Positions 29,491 to 39,015 of a stretch of DNA of 64,000 nt are shown piece by piece. The stretch comes from Rugosibacter aromaticivorans. GTDB lineage: Bacteria; Pseudomonadota; Gammaproteobacteria; Burkholderiales; Rhodocyclaceae. A model generated the notes under the pieces. That model searched no databases, was not told the DNA's origin, and saw only the letters and a program-made list of their open reading frames with translations. The first letter of the stretch is position 1. Every line of letters starts with the position of its first letter. Location of the stretch: NCBI RefSeq assembly GCF_000934545.1, contig NZ_CP010554.1, forward strand, positions 2,604,001-2,668,000, written 5' to 3'. Position numbers and translations under genes: made by a program.

Positions 29491-32400
29491 ATGAACGCCC
29501 GTCTGCGCGAAATCCCCTATAATTACACCTCTTTCTCTGACCGCGAAATCACTATTCGATTACTCGGTGAAGACGCGTGGGCCACGTTGACCGAACTGCG
29601 CGCCGAGCGCATTACCGGCCGATCGGCACGCATGCTGTATGAAGTGCTGGGTGATATCTGGGTGGTTCGCCGCAACCCGTATCTCGAAGACGACTTACTG
29701 GCTAACGCCAAGCGACGCCGCGCGCTGATTGATGCCTTGCGCCATCGCCTGCAAGAAATTGATCTACGCCGCGCAGGCAATGAACGCGTGGCGCATCTGC
29801 TCGCTGCCGCTGAACTCGCCGTGCAATCGTTCGAGCGCTGGTTTGACGACACCGCCCAATTACGTAAAAAAATCCTCAAACGCCTGATACGCCACACCCG
29901 CCGCGACAACATTGCCTTTGACGGTCTGGCGCGCGTCTCGCATGTCACCGATGCCACCGATTGGCGCGTTGAGTTTCCATTTGTCGTGCTAAAGCCCGAT
30001 ACGGAAGAAGAAATTGCAGCGTTGGTGCAAGGTTGTGTCGAACTGGGGCTGACGATCATTCCGCGTGGTGGTGGCACGGGTTACACCGGCGGTGCAGTGC
30101 CGCTGGATGCGAACTCGGCGGTGATCAACACCGAAAAACTGATTGATCTGGCGCCGATACAAAATCTGCGTCTGCCTGGCCTGACGGGGAAAAATGCGCG
30201 CGATTACGCCACCGTACGTACCGGCGCTGGCCTGGTCACGCGCCGCGTGATGGAAGCCGCCGAAGCTGCCGGGCTGGTCTTCGCCTGCGACCCGACCTCG
30301 GCCGATGCGTCCTGTATCGGCGGCAACATCGCCATGAACGCTGGCGGCAAAAAGGCAGTGCTGTGGGGCACGGCGCTCGACAATCTGGCCTCATGGCGCA
30401 TGGTCACACCGGACGGTAACTGGCTGGACGTAGAGCGCATCGATCATAATTTCGGCAAAATTCACGAGCAAGAACGCGTCACCTTCCGCCTGACCCGTTT
30501 TGATACCAGCGGTAAAACAAAGCTGGGTGTAGAAATGCTGGCCATCCCCGGCGCGCAGTTCCGCAAACGAGGGCTGGGCAAAGATGTCACGGATAAATTT
30601 CTGGGCGGCCTTCCCGGCGTACAAAAAGAAGGCACGGACGGGCTGATTACCTCGGCGGTGTGGATTCTGCACAAGATGCCGCCAGTGACACGCACGGTCT
30701 GCCTGGAATTTTTTGGCCAGGTGCGCGACGCCGTACCGTCTATTGCAGAAATCACCGACTATCTCAAGACCAGTCCCGGTGGCGCGTTGCTCGCCGGACT
30801 GGAGCATCTCGACGAGCGTTATGTGCGCGCCGTCGGTTACGCCACCAAAGCCAAACGGCATGGACGGCCGAAGATGGTGTTGATCGGCGATATTGTCGGC
30901 GCTGACGAGACGGCGGTGATGGCCGCCGCTTCTGAAGTGGTGCGTCTCGCCAGCCTGCGCGGCGGCGAAGGGTTCATTGCTGTATCCGCCGAAACGCGCA
31001 AAAAATTCTGGCTCGATCGCGGACGCACTGCCGCCATTTCAAAGCATACCAATGCCTTCAAGATCAACGAAGACGTGGTGATTCCTTTGCCGCGCATGGG
31101 CGATTATTGCGATGGCATTGAGCGCATCAATATCGAACTTTCCATCACCAACAAGATTGCGCTGGCCGACGCGCTGGAAACTTACCTGCAAGGCGATCTG
31201 CCACTGAATAGTGGGGATACGAACCTCGATAAGGCCGAGCTACTCGGTGACCGTCGTGAACAGGCACTAGAACTCATCCGAGAAGTGCGTGCACGCTGGC
31301 AGAATTATCTTGACCAGCTTGATCAATATTTCGATGATCTGCAAAATTACCGTTTGCGTGTATCGTGGAAACGTGAGCTCAAAGCGGGGCTGGAATCGAT
31401 TTTTGATGGTGTCGCTTTCCGACCAACGATGGCTGGTATTGAAGCCGTGCAAAAAGAAGTGTTGCGTGGCCGTGTTTTCGTCGCGCTGCACATGCATGCA
31501 GGTGACGGCAATGTGCACACCAACATCCCCGTCAATTCGGAAGACTACGCCATGCTGCAAACCGCCAACCAAGCGGTTGCGCGCATCATGGTGCTAGCCA
31601 AATCGCTGGGTGGTGTGATTTCCGGCGAGCATGGCATTGGCATTACCAAGCTGGAATTCATGACCGAAGACGAACTTCGCCCCTTCCGCGAATATAAACA
31701 GCGCGTCGACCCGGAAGGTCGGTTTAATCGCGGCAAGCTGCTTGCTGGCGGTAATTTATCCAACGCCTATACGCCGTCATTCAGCCTGCTCGGCACGGAA
31801 TCTTTGATCATGGAGCAATCTGAAATCGGGAGGATTTCAGATTCAATCAAAAGCTGCCTGCGTTGTGGCAAATGCAAACCTGTGTGCTCGACCCATGTGC
31901 CCCGCGCTAATCTGCTGTATTCACCCCGCGACAAAATCCTCGGGACATCCCTGCTGATTGAGGCTTTTTTATATGAAGAGCAAACGCGGCGTGGCATCAG
32001 CCTCAAGCACTTCGATGAGTTTTCAGATGTCGCCGACCATTGCACGGTGTGCCACAAATGTCTGACACCCTGCCCGGTAGATATCGACTTTGGCGATGTC
32101 TCAGTAGCCATGCGCAATTTTTTGCGCCGTCAGGGCAAGAAGAAATTTAATCCCGGCACAGCCGCGTCGATGGCTTTTCTCAATGCGACAGATCCAGCAA
32201 CCATCAAGCTGTTGCGTGCTGGCATGATTCAGTTGGGATACAAGGCGCAACGTCTGGGTTATCGGTTGGGCAAAGCATTTGGCTTGATTCAGGATTCCGT
32301 CAAACATCCTCCAGCAACCTTGGGACGGCCCGTAATTCAGGCGCAGGTGATTCACTTCATCAACAAACCTATGCCGAAAAATGTGCCCATGCGCACCGCG

Positions 32401-33342
32401 CGCGGCCTGCTCAATCTGGAAGACGACACGCTCATCCCTGTCATTCGCAATCCGCAACGCATGCCTAATGCGGCTAATTCTGCTGAGGCTGCCGATGAGA
32501 GCGAAGCCGTGTTCTACTTTCCGGGGTGTGGTTCAGAACGCCTCTTTTCGCAAGTCGGCTTGGCAACTCAGGCCATGCTCTGGCACGCAGGGGCAACAAC
32601 AGTGTTGCCGCCAGGATACTTGTGTTGCGGTTACCCGCAAACCGCAGCGGGCGAAGAAGAAAAGGGCCAAGCCATTACCACGTCAAACCGCGTGTTATTT
32701 CATCGCGTCGCCAACACGCTCAACTATCTCGATATCAAAACGGTCGTGGTGTCTTGTGGCACCTGCATGGACCAACTGCTGAAATATGAGTTCGACAAGA
32801 TTTTTCCGGGCTGCCGTCTGGTGGATATTCACGAATGGCTGTTTGAAAAAGATATTCATCTGGCAGGTGCCAAGGGTGTACGCTACATGTATCACGAGCC
32901 CTGCCACACGCCGATGAAACACCACTCGGGTATCAAGGTTGCCAATGCCCTGATGGGTCAACAGGTCGATTTGAATGATCGTTGCTGCGGTGAGTCCGGC
33001 ACGCTGGCAGTCACTCGGCCGGATATCTCAACGCAAGTGCGCTTCAGAAAACAGGAAGAAATCGCGCTGGGCGCAGCGCGGCTCCGCGCCGGGCAAAAAG
33101 TCTTGCCCAGAGACGGACTTTTGAATCCGTCTCTGGACGGTGCTGGTGATACGGTAGATCAAGTGAAAATTCTCACCTCCTGCCCGTCTTGCCTGCAGGG
33201 TTTATCACGCTATGACGACGACGCCAACACTTCCGCTGACTACATCGTGGTCGAAATGGCGAAAGCAATTCTTGGTCCCGATTGGTTGGCAGACTATGTT
33301 CGCGCTGCCAACGCCGGGGGAATAGAGCGTGTGTTGCTCTAG
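29491..33342 (+). CDS. DUF3683 FAD-linked dehydrogenase / Fe-S / CCG fusion protein
   Basis: A 1283-residue fusion resembling glycolate or D-lactate dehydrogenases with their Fe-S partner attached. The start is the ATG at 29491; an earlier TTG adds eight residues. The N-terminal DUF3683 ([16 protein letters not shown]) is about residues 7-130. A PCMH-type FAD domain comes next ([17 protein letters not shown], about 185-205) and then the FAD-oxidase C domain ([15 protein letters not shown]). Two 4Fe-4S motifs follow ([11 protein letters not shown] and [12 protein letters not shown], about 785-870). Two CCG-type domains end the protein ([17 protein letters not shown] and [16 protein letters not shown]). 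Residues about 1200-1220 ([19 protein letters not shown]) look like an insertion encoded by two hairpins. The substrate is unknown. Three coupled genes follow. Confidence 0.85.
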   Translation: MNARLREIPYNYTSFSDREITIRLLGEDAWATLTELRAERITGRSARMLYEVLGDIWVVRRNPYLEDDLLANAKRRRALIDALRHRLQEIDLRRAGNERVAHLLAAAELAVQSFERWFDDTAQLRKKILKRLIRHTRRDNIAFDGLARVSHVTDATDWRVEFPFVVLKPDTEEEIAALVQGCVELGLTIIPRGGGTGYTGGAVPLDANSAVINTEKLIDLAPIQNLRLPGLTGKNARDYATVRTGAGLVTRRVMEAAEAAGLVFACDPTSADASCIGGNIAMNAGGKKAVLWGTALDNLASWRMVTPDGNWLDVERIDHNFGKIHEQERVTFRLTRFDTSGKTKLGVEMLAIPGAQFRKRGLGKDVTDKFLGGLPGVQKEGTDGLITSAVWILHKMPPVTRTVCLEFFGQVRDAVPSIAEITDYLKTSPGGALLAGLEHLDERYVRAVGYATKAKRHGRPKMVLIGDIVGADETAVMAAASEVVRLASLRGGEGFIAVSAETRKKFWLDRGRTAAISKHTNAFKINEDVVIPLPRMGDYCDGIERINIELSITNKIALADALETYLQGDLPLNSGDTNLDKAELLGDRREQALELIREVRARWQNYLDQLDQYFDDLQNYRLRVSWKRELKAGLESIFDGVAFRPTMAGIEAVQKEVLRGRVFVALHMHAGDGNVHTNIPVNSEDYAMLQTANQAVARIMVLAKSLGGVISGEHGIGITKLEFMTEDELRPFREYKQRVDPEGRFNRGKLLAGGNLSNAYTPSFSLLGTESLIMEQSEIGRISDSIKSCLRCGKCKPVCSTHVPRANLLYSPRDKILGTSLLIEAFLYEEQTRRGISLKHFDEFSDVADHCTVCHKCLTPCPVDIDFGDVSVAMRNFLRRQGKKKFNPGTAASMAFLNATDPATIKLLRAGMIQLGYKAQRLGYRLGKAFGLIQDSVKHPPATLGRPVIQAQVIHFINKPMPKNVPMRTARGLLNLEDDTLIPVIRNPQRMPNAANSAEAADESEAVFYFPGCGSERLFSQVGLATQAMLWHAGATTVLPPGYLCCGYPQTAAGEEEKGQAITTSNRVLFHRVANTLNYLDIKTVVVSCGTCMDQLLKYEFDKIFPGCRLVDIHEWLFEKDIHLAGAKGVRYMYHEPCHTPMKHHSGIKVANALMGQQVDLNDRCCGESGTLAVTRPDISTQVRFRKQEEIALGAARLRAGQKVLPRDGLLNPSLDGAGDTVDQVKILTSCPSCLQGLSRYDDDANTSADYIVVEMAKAILGPDWLADYVRAANAGGIERVLL
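33091..33136. repeat. Two adjacent perfect hairpins inside the DUF3683 gene
   Basis: GGGCAA/TTGCCC with a 6-nt loop (33091-33108) abuts CCAGAGACGGA/TCCGTCTCTGG with an 8-nt loop (33107-33136). Both lie in frame within the coding sequence near codons 1200-1215. CCGTCTCTGGA also occurs in the extra segment of lysA, which hints at a common source. Confidence 0.7.
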
Positions 33343-33383
33343 CGAGTACGCTGACGCCATCAGCCACTGCGAGCCAGTGCGTG

Positions 33384-33842
33384 ATGCATGCTTTGCCAAT
33401 GATGAGTGAGTATGATTGTGAGTTATGCCATTCGCCGGGTGGCGAAGAGTTGTGGGCCGACAGCCACTGCCGTGTGGTGCGGGTGACGAGTCACGAAGGC
33501 ACGACATTCCCAGGCTTTTGCCGCGTCATCTGGCAACCCCATGTGGCAGAAATGAGCGACCTGACGGAACGTGAGGCCAGCCATTTAATGCGTATTGTGC
33601 AAGCCGTTGAGCGCACCCTTCGCCAGCAGCTCGCGCCGGACAAAATCAATCTCGCCAGCCTGGGTAACTTGGTGCCTCACCTACACTGGCATGTAATTCC
33701 TCGCTGGCACGACGATAGCCACTTCCCCTCACCCATATGGGCCACCCCCAGCCGCATCGGTGCGCCACGCATCATCCCTTCCAGCACAGCACTTAGCACC
33801 GCATTACACCAACAACTTTTGCCCAGGAGTCATGACCAATGA
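33384..33842 (+). CDS. HIT-family protein
   Basis: Histidine-triad nucleotide-binding/hydrolase protein, 152 residues from the ATG at 33384. ATGs at 33399 and 33402 are also possible starts. The triad HLHWHVIPRWHDD is near the C-terminal third, and a CELCHSPGGE motif near the N-terminus may bind zinc. It starts about 40 bp after the DUF3683 gene and its stop overlaps the next start (ATGA), so it is probably part of the same transcript. The physiological nucleotide substrate is unknown. Confidence 0.88.
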   Translation: MHALPMMSEYDCELCHSPGGEELWADSHCRVVRVTSHEGTTFPGFCRVIWQPHVAEMSDLTEREASHLMRIVQAVERTLRQQLAPDKINLASLGNLVPHLHWHVIPRWHDDSHFPSPIWATPSRIGAPRIIPSSTALSTALHQQLLPRSHDQ

Positions 33843-35458
33843 ATTTTGATCTCCCCTCGACAGGCACAGAACAACCGCCCGCTTTTACCACAGCTGCCCA
33901 CTGCCGCGACTGGCTAAAGACCGTTCCGCTAGCCAATGCGATGCAGGCTCAAGCCATTTTTTTGCGTCAACTCACATTACTTGCACGCTTCACATTGCCT
34001 ATTACCGAACGTTTCGCTGTTCTGGAAACATTACGCGGGCCCATTCGCCAAGCGCAAGACGCTATGGCGAAAAAATTTGTTGGTCGGCCACTCCCTTTCT
34101 CGCCCTCAGAGCAAGCAGCTTTGGATAGCACCCTCGCAATATGGCAATCTCTGCTCACTAATTATCTACACTGTTTCGAAGAATACGATACCGTACCCGT
34201 AGAGCCATCAAAAAAAAATGCCACGGTAGCTCAACGTGCATTAGCCACCCTCGCCGACTGGCAAATGGATATCATTCAAGGCAAACGTCTGCCAGATTTC
34301 GGGTACTGGAAAAAATTACACCAGGTTTTTTTTCTCGCTGAGTCCACGGGTCTTGCAGAACAAAAAATCAACGACCCCTTGCGCTACAGAAAACAAACCG
34401 TAACACCGCTGGCTGTTTACGCCGAATGTCATCTACTTTATGTCACAAGCCCCTATGAACTTCCCCCACGTGATCTGGCCTGGGTCGCTCGTTGGACGCA
34501 ACGGTGGGGAAGCAAAATCAAACTACTAAAAACACCCCCTGAGGATATCCGCCTCTGTGCACATCCTTTGTGGGTTGATCTTGATTCGGACCAGCCCGCA
34601 GACTATGTTCCCCGGCAATCAGCACAAGGCCGCTGGCTAGAGACTACAGCACTGCGCACTAGCCTGACTTCTCGCATTATGCTACTCGAGCAAGGCCATT
34701 CGCCAACTGATCTTCAACTTGGCAGTGACGTTACCCAACCCACAGCTGGCAAGTTGCTAGCGCGTTTACTGCATCGCTGGTGTCAAGGCAGTAGTGCACG
34801 AAAGCATCTGCGCCAGAGCGCCAGCGGCAATTGCCGTTTCATTGCTGGCTATGATGCGGTGCATTTCCATTTATCCGGTCACCGCACCTTTCAATCCACA
34901 ACCCAGGATGATGATGCCATACGCCGTGAGCAAGAAAGATTCGCCTTATTTGGCGACACGAGCCATCGTCTAAATATCGCTAAGCCCACGCCTGACACCT
35001 TCCATATCGAAAATTGGGAAATCATGGATGACTGGAAGTTGCTGGATATTTCCACCACGGGTCTGCGCATTTCACGGCCGCTCAAAGAAGGCGTACGAAT
35101 TGCCACTGGTTCGCTTATCGCTGCCCACTCTGAAAAAAGTGCAGCCTTTGTTCTTGGCTGTGTGCGCTGGACATTACGTCAGGATACCGACTCGCTGGCT
35201 GTCGGCATCCAGCTTTTCCCGGGAGAAACTCAAGCCATCGTGGCACGGCCCATTGACTCAGAGCACGCAGCGTACCGCCCAGCTTTTTTTATTGGCGCGA
35301 ACCAATCGGCTGACGAACCCGCCAGCCTGATTTTGCCTGTCGGCAGTTTTCAGATTGGTCGCCGCATTGCGCTCATGCGAACATTCGCAGAAATTGTCAC
35401 CCTCACACACCTCATTGCGCATGGTAGTGAATTCGAACGTTGCACATTTACCACCTGA
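33839..35458 (+). CDS. PilZ-domain protein, probable cyclic-di-GMP effector
   Basis: A 539-residue soluble protein. The last ~150 residues contain a PilZ-like pattern (WKLLDISTTGLRISRPLKEG at about 400-420, then FVLGCVRWTLR and VGIQLFPGE). The DxSxxG element that contacts cyclic-di-GMP is clear; the upstream arginine pair is not obvious. The first ~380 residues are an alpha-helical region I do not recognise (QRALATLADWQMDIIQGKRL, GYWKKLHQVFFLAE). The start overlaps the HIT gene by 4 bp and AGGAG is well placed. Coupling to the HIT and DUF3683 genes is visible; a functional link is not established. Confidence 0.75.
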   Translation: MNFDLPSTGTEQPPAFTTAAHCRDWLKTVPLANAMQAQAIFLRQLTLLARFTLPITERFAVLETLRGPIRQAQDAMAKKFVGRPLPFSPSEQAALDSTLAIWQSLLTNYLHCFEEYDTVPVEPSKKNATVAQRALATLADWQMDIIQGKRLPDFGYWKKLHQVFFLAESTGLAEQKINDPLRYRKQTVTPLAVYAECHLLYVTSPYELPPRDLAWVARWTQRWGSKIKLLKTPPEDIRLCAHPLWVDLDSDQPADYVPRQSAQGRWLETTALRTSLTSRIMLLEQGHSPTDLQLGSDVTQPTAGKLLARLLHRWCQGSSARKHLRQSASGNCRFIAGYDAVHFHLSGHRTFQSTTQDDDAIRREQERFALFGDTSHRLNIAKPTPDTFHIENWEIMDDWKLLDISTTGLRISRPLKEGVRIATGSLIAAHSEKSAAFVLGCVRWTLRQDTDSLAVGIQLFPGETQAIVARPIDSEHAAYRPAFFIGANQSADEPASLILPVGSFQIGRRIALMRTFAEIVTLTHLIAHGSEFERCTFTT

Positions 35459-35490
35459 ACTTATCCTCTACCGCTTTCTCCACCGTCCCT

Positions 35491-35546
35491 CTGTCATATT
35501 TTCTTCATCCAGGCATCACATTTCGGTCACACACGCTACCTAAACT
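35491..35546 (+). promoter_or_regulatory. Pho-box-like array and -10 upstream of porin gene
   Basis: Four 7-mers spaced exactly 11 bp apart start at 35491, 35502, 35513 and 35524: CTGTCAT, TCTTCAT, GCATCAC, CGGTCAC. Each has TCA at the same place and is followed by a 4-bp spacer, the layout of tandem PhoB sites. A candidate -10, TAAACT, lies at 35541-35546, a suitable distance downstream. The porin start is about 90 nt further on. Confidence 0.65.
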
Positions 35547-35632
35547 GCGTTAGCCGTTGGCAGAGACCGACACGTGGCGTCTTTCTTTGTTAGCGGTTAA
35601 ATTTTTAAACGCAGGACTACTAGGGGTGACTT

Positions 35633-36781
35633 ATGCAGAAAAAATTTATTGCGCTGGCTATTGCCAGCTTGTCCGGTGCCGCTTTTGCGCAGTCTAATGT
35701 GACGGTGTATGGCGTCGTCGATGGCACATTCGACATCATCAATACCAGCGGCGCAGCAGGCGCCGGCCGGGGTGCACCCGATTACACTCGCGTTCAGTCA
35801 AACGGCTCACGCTTGGGCTTCAAAGGTACCGAATCGCTGGGTAATGGCATGAGCGCATTCTTCCAGTTTGAATCCAATGCCAAGTTTGATGCGGGCGGTG
35901 GTCTGGATGTAGCGCGTGACAGCTTCGTTGGTCTCAAAGGCGATTTCGGCACCGTCAAGCTGGGTAATTTCAGTGGCCCGAATCGCGATATCGCGAGCAA
36001 ACTGGACGTCGTAATTCACAGCGATGGCATCGGCGACAATTCAGCGCTACTCGGCAAGCTCGGCGGTCGTGCGTCAGTCTTTGATACTCGGTATACCAAT
36101 TCGATCGCCTATATCACCCCTGACTTCTCCGGCTTTCAAGCCACGGTGCAATATCAGGCCAACGAGAACAAAAACATCGCGCCCAGCGCTAATCCTGCCA
36201 ATCAATCACTGGCAGAACTCGGGCTGAATTATGACAACGGCCCCGTTTATGTTGGCTTAACCCACGGCAAGCTGACCGAAAAGAACAGCACCGGTGCCGG
36301 CACCTTCAATACAGGAACCGATGAGGATGTGACCGAAACCCGTCTCGGCGGTATGTACAAGTTTGGTAATGCCAGTGTACGCGCACTCTTCGCACACACA
36401 AAAGGTGACGGCAGCCTAGGTAGCCTGAAGCAGAACGTCTGGGGCCTTGCGGGCACCTATATGGTCACCGCCAATGGCAAGCTACTCGCCCAATACTTCC
36501 GTGCTAACGATCTGAGCGGCAACCGGGCCGGCGTGACCGATCTTTCCGACACAGGCGCCAAGTTCTGGGTATTGGGCTATGAGCACAGCCTCTCCAAACG
36601 CACAACCTTGCTGGCGCACTATGCTTACCTAAAGAACGACGACCGTGTCAGCGCCGTTTCTGGGATGGCTAAAGGTTACGACTTCGGAGATGGAAGTACA
36701 GGCATTGCTGGCAGCGCAGGCTCTAACAACGACGGCCTCAAGCTTTCCGGCCTACAGGTGGGAATAAATCACACCTTCTGA
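35633..36781 (+). CDS. General Gram-negative porin (Burkholderia type), probably phosphate-starvation induced
   Basis: Trimeric 16-strand outer-membrane porin of 382 residues. The signal peptide MQKKFIALAIASLSGAAFA is followed by the typical first strand QSNVTVYGVVDGTFDI. Then come SRLGFKGTESLGNGMSAFFQFE and the constriction-loop region with DSFVGLKGDFGTVKLGNFSGP. The last strand GLQVGINHTF ends in Phe, the outer-membrane assembly signal. The upstream Pho-box array and the convergent phoBR genes suggest control by PhoB and a role in anion or phosphate uptake. Confidence 0.92.
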   Translation: MQKKFIALAIASLSGAAFAQSNVTVYGVVDGTFDIINTSGAAGAGRGAPDYTRVQSNGSRLGFKGTESLGNGMSAFFQFESNAKFDAGGGLDVARDSFVGLKGDFGTVKLGNFSGPNRDIASKLDVVIHSDGIGDNSALLGKLGGRASVFDTRYTNSIAYITPDFSGFQATVQYQANENKNIAPSANPANQSLAELGLNYDNGPVYVGLTHGKLTEKNSTGAGTFNTGTDEDVTETRLGGMYKFGNASVRALFAHTKGDGSLGSLKQNVWGLAGTYMVTANGKLLAQYFRANDLSGNRAGVTDLSDTGAKFWVLGYEHSLSKRTTLLAHYAYLKNDDRVSAVSGMAKGYDFGDGSTGIAGSAGSNNDGLKLSGLQVGINHTF

Positions 36782-36797
36782 TTGATCTAGCGGAGAC

Positions 36798-36834
36798 AAA
36801 ATCGGGCGCAACTAACACCGTTGCGCCCGATTTT
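36798..36834. terminator. Bidirectional terminator between porin and phoR
   Basis: A perfect 15-bp inverted repeat (AAAATCGGGCGCAAC and complement) with a 7-nt loop, flanked by A and T runs on the two sides. It can serve the porin gene (plus) and phoR (minus). Confidence 0.92.
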
Positions 36835-36838
36835 CTTT

Positions 36839-38134
36839 TCAGCGCATGCGATGCGCGGGAAAGACTACGCTGAATGTAGACCCTTTGCCGGGTTCACTTC
36901 TGATATCAAACTGCGCCTGATGGCGTTCCAGCACATGTTTGACAATCGCCAAGCCAAGCCCAGTCCCCCCCATTTCACGCGAGCGACCATGATCGACGCG
37001 ATAGAAACGTTCAGTAAGACGGGGAAGGTGTTCGGCTGCAATACCGATACCAGTATCAGTGACCGCAAAACGACCACCGGTCACACCCGCGTCCCAGCGT
37101 AGCGCAATCTCACCGCCCTTGGGGGTGTAGCGCACGGCATTGGTTACCAGGTTACTAAAAACTGAGTGTAATTCTCGCGAACTACCCACCAGATGTGATG
37201 ATCCAGACATTGTCAAACTGATATTCTGGCGTCCTGCGGAAAGCACCTTCGCTTCTTCGCATACACCTGCGAGCAATGCAGACAGATTCACATCCTCTTC
37301 CATCGGGGGAGAATCCGTCTCCAGTGACGACAACATCAATAAATCTTCAATCAGATTCTGCATGCGTAACGCTTGCTCTGATGCCATACGTAAATAGTGC
37401 GCCAGCTCATCCGGCGAAGCATCCCCTAACGCATCGGCCGCGGTTTCAATAAAACCCAGCGTCACTGTGAGTGGCGTTTTGAGTTCATGCGAAACATTCG
37501 CCACAAAATCACGCCGCATAGTGGCTAGCTTTTCGAGCTGCGTGACATCACGTACCATCAGCAACGTGCGGCCCGCCGCGAATGGAACAGTTTGCACTTG
37601 CAGTGTATGACCCGGATTGCGCTGGGTAGTCAGCTTCAAGGGTTTTGCACCACGTCCGGCAGTATTCAGATAATCGAGCAATACGGGTTCACGCAGCAAA
37701 TGGGTGAACCGGCTACCGATGTCTGTGGCGGCATTTAACCCGAAGCAGGCTTCTGCTTCCCAATTCATCCACTCAATAACGCGCTGATCATCCAGAATAA
37801 CCACCCCCTCTGGCAGCACTTCGGCGGCCAGCCGCAGACGTTCAAGTTCAGTCGTGGCTAGCTTGGTTTCTTTGGTGGCTTTGCGGATTTGTTGATACAG
37901 CAGATCACACAATTCACCCCAAGCGCCCAGCACCGTAGGCGGGGAACGTTCTTGTGGCGCACGCGCCCAATAAATCAACTGACTAAGCCACCACAGATGC
38001 CGTAAAAGAATCAAGCCCAGCGCACAAAAGGCCATGACACTTGCCCCGAGCACCCCATCATCCCACGCCCCGATCAATGATGCTATCAAGACGATGATCA
38101 GCGTGACCAGCGCTTCGGTCACTACCGGCTTCAT
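36839..38134 (-). CDS. phoR: Phosphate regulon sensor histidine kinase PhoR
   Basis: Membrane kinase that phosphorylates PhoB when phosphate is scarce (431 residues). Two hydrophobic helices lie at about residues 6-22 and 28-46, with no sizeable periplasmic domain, as usual for PhoR. A PAS domain follows (LPEGVVILDDQRVIEWMNWE, about 103-125). The phospho-acceptor His is in VANVSHELKTPLTVTLGF (about 213-230). ATPase boxes are NLVTNAVRYTPKGG, VTDTGIGIA and GGTGLGLAIVKHVLERH. The start overlaps phoB by 4 bp. Confidence 0.94.
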   Translation of the reverse strand: MKPVVTEALVTLIIVLIASLIGAWDDGVLGASVMAFCALGLILLRHLWWLSQLIYWARAPQERSPPTVLGAWGELCDLLYQQIRKATKETKLATTELERLRLAAEVLPEGVVILDDQRVIEWMNWEAEACFGLNAATDIGSRFTHLLREPVLLDYLNTAGRGAKPLKLTTQRNPGHTLQVQTVPFAAGRTLLMVRDVTQLEKLATMRRDFVANVSHELKTPLTVTLGFIETAADALGDASPDELAHYLRMASEQALRMQNLIEDLLMLSSLETDSPPMEEDVNLSALLAGVCEEAKVLSAGRQNISLTMSGSSHLVGSSRELHSVFSNLVTNAVRYTPKGGEIALRWDAGVTGGRFAVTDTGIGIAAEHLPRLTERFYRVDHGRSREMGGTGLGLAIVKHVLERHQAQFDIRSEPGKGSTFSVVFPAHRMR

Positions 38135-38817
38135 GATGCAGACATGCGGTAGCCGCTACCACGTACGGTCTGAATCAGCGCGTCATGCGCCGTTGCCTCG
38201 AGTGCGGCGCGCAGACGACGGATATGCACATCCACCGTGCGCTCCTCAACAAACACATGATCACCCCACACTTGATCGAGCAGTTGCGTTCGCGTGTGTA
38301 CCCGTTCGGGATGTGTCATAAAAAAATGCAGCAGGCGAAACTCGGTAGGGCCCAGAATAATCTCGTGACCCCCACTACTGACACGATGTGTCGCCGGGTC
38401 AAGGCGCAAATGCCCCAGTTCGACAACCTCATCCGTCGTTTGTGGCGCATGCCGCCGCAAAACCGCCCGAATACGCGCCACCAGCTCGCGCGGACTGAAT
38501 GGTTTGGTGATGTAGTCATCAGCACCGATGTCGAATCCTTCGATTTTATCGCGTTCATCTGCGCGCGCCGTCAGCATAATGACGGGCAAATCACGAGTTC
38601 GTGCATCACGGCGTAGCTGACGCGCGAAATCAATACCACTCATACCGGGCAGCATCCAATCAAGCAAAACCAAATCAGGCAGTGTCGCGGTTATCAAACG
38701 ACGCGCAGTTTCTGCATCCCCCGCTAACGCAACGTCATGGCCTGCGCGGCGCAAATTAATTTCAATCAGCGATTGAATCGCTGGCTCATCTTCAACGACA
38801 AGAATAGTGGCCGGCAT
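38131..38817 (-). CDS. phoB: Phosphate regulon response regulator PhoB
   Basis: OmpR-type regulator that activates phosphate-starvation genes (228 residues). The receiver domain has the acidic pocket VVEDEPAI, the phospho-Asp in LVLLDWMLPGMSG (Asp near residue 53), and the Lys in ADDYITKPFSPREL. The winged-helix domain (about 130-228) ends VFVEERTVDVHIRRLRAAL and IQTVRGSGYRMS, typical PhoB residues. First gene of phoBR, with its own Pho-box-like repeats upstream. Confidence 0.95.
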   Translation of the reverse strand: MPATILVVEDEPAIQSLIEINLRRAGHDVALAGDAETARRLITATLPDLVLLDWMLPGMSGIDFARQLRRDARTRDLPVIMLTARADERDKIEGFDIGADDYITKPFSPRELVARIRAVLRRHAPQTTDEVVELGHLRLDPATHRVSSGGHEIILGPTEFRLLHFFMTHPERVHTRTQLLDQVWGDHVFVEERTVDVHIRRLRAALEATAHDALIQTVRGSGYRMSAS

Positions 38818-38850
38818 GCTCTACCTTTTATAAAGTCAAAAACTCAGTCT

Positions 38851-38879
38851 ATTGCAGATTGATGACAGATCGGTGACAA
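38851..38879 (-). promoter_or_regulatory. Pho-box-like repeats upstream of phoB
   Basis: Read on the minus strand, TTGTCAC, CTGTCAT and CTGCAAT follow one another at exact 11-bp spacing with 4-bp spacers CGAT and CAAT. The last ends about 34 bp before the phoB start, with TTTATAA in between as a possible -10. This fits autoregulation of phoBR by PhoB. Confidence 0.7.
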
Positions 38880-39015
38880 CAGGGCATGCCCTGTTACGTT
38901 ATGATACCGGGGCGTGTTCTTTAGTAGTCGCCTACTGGACCGTAGTAGCTTTTCTACCGACCGTAATGTCAATACTGTAATGTGCACCAGCTCAAAAAAC
39001 TTAAGAGGTAGTTCG

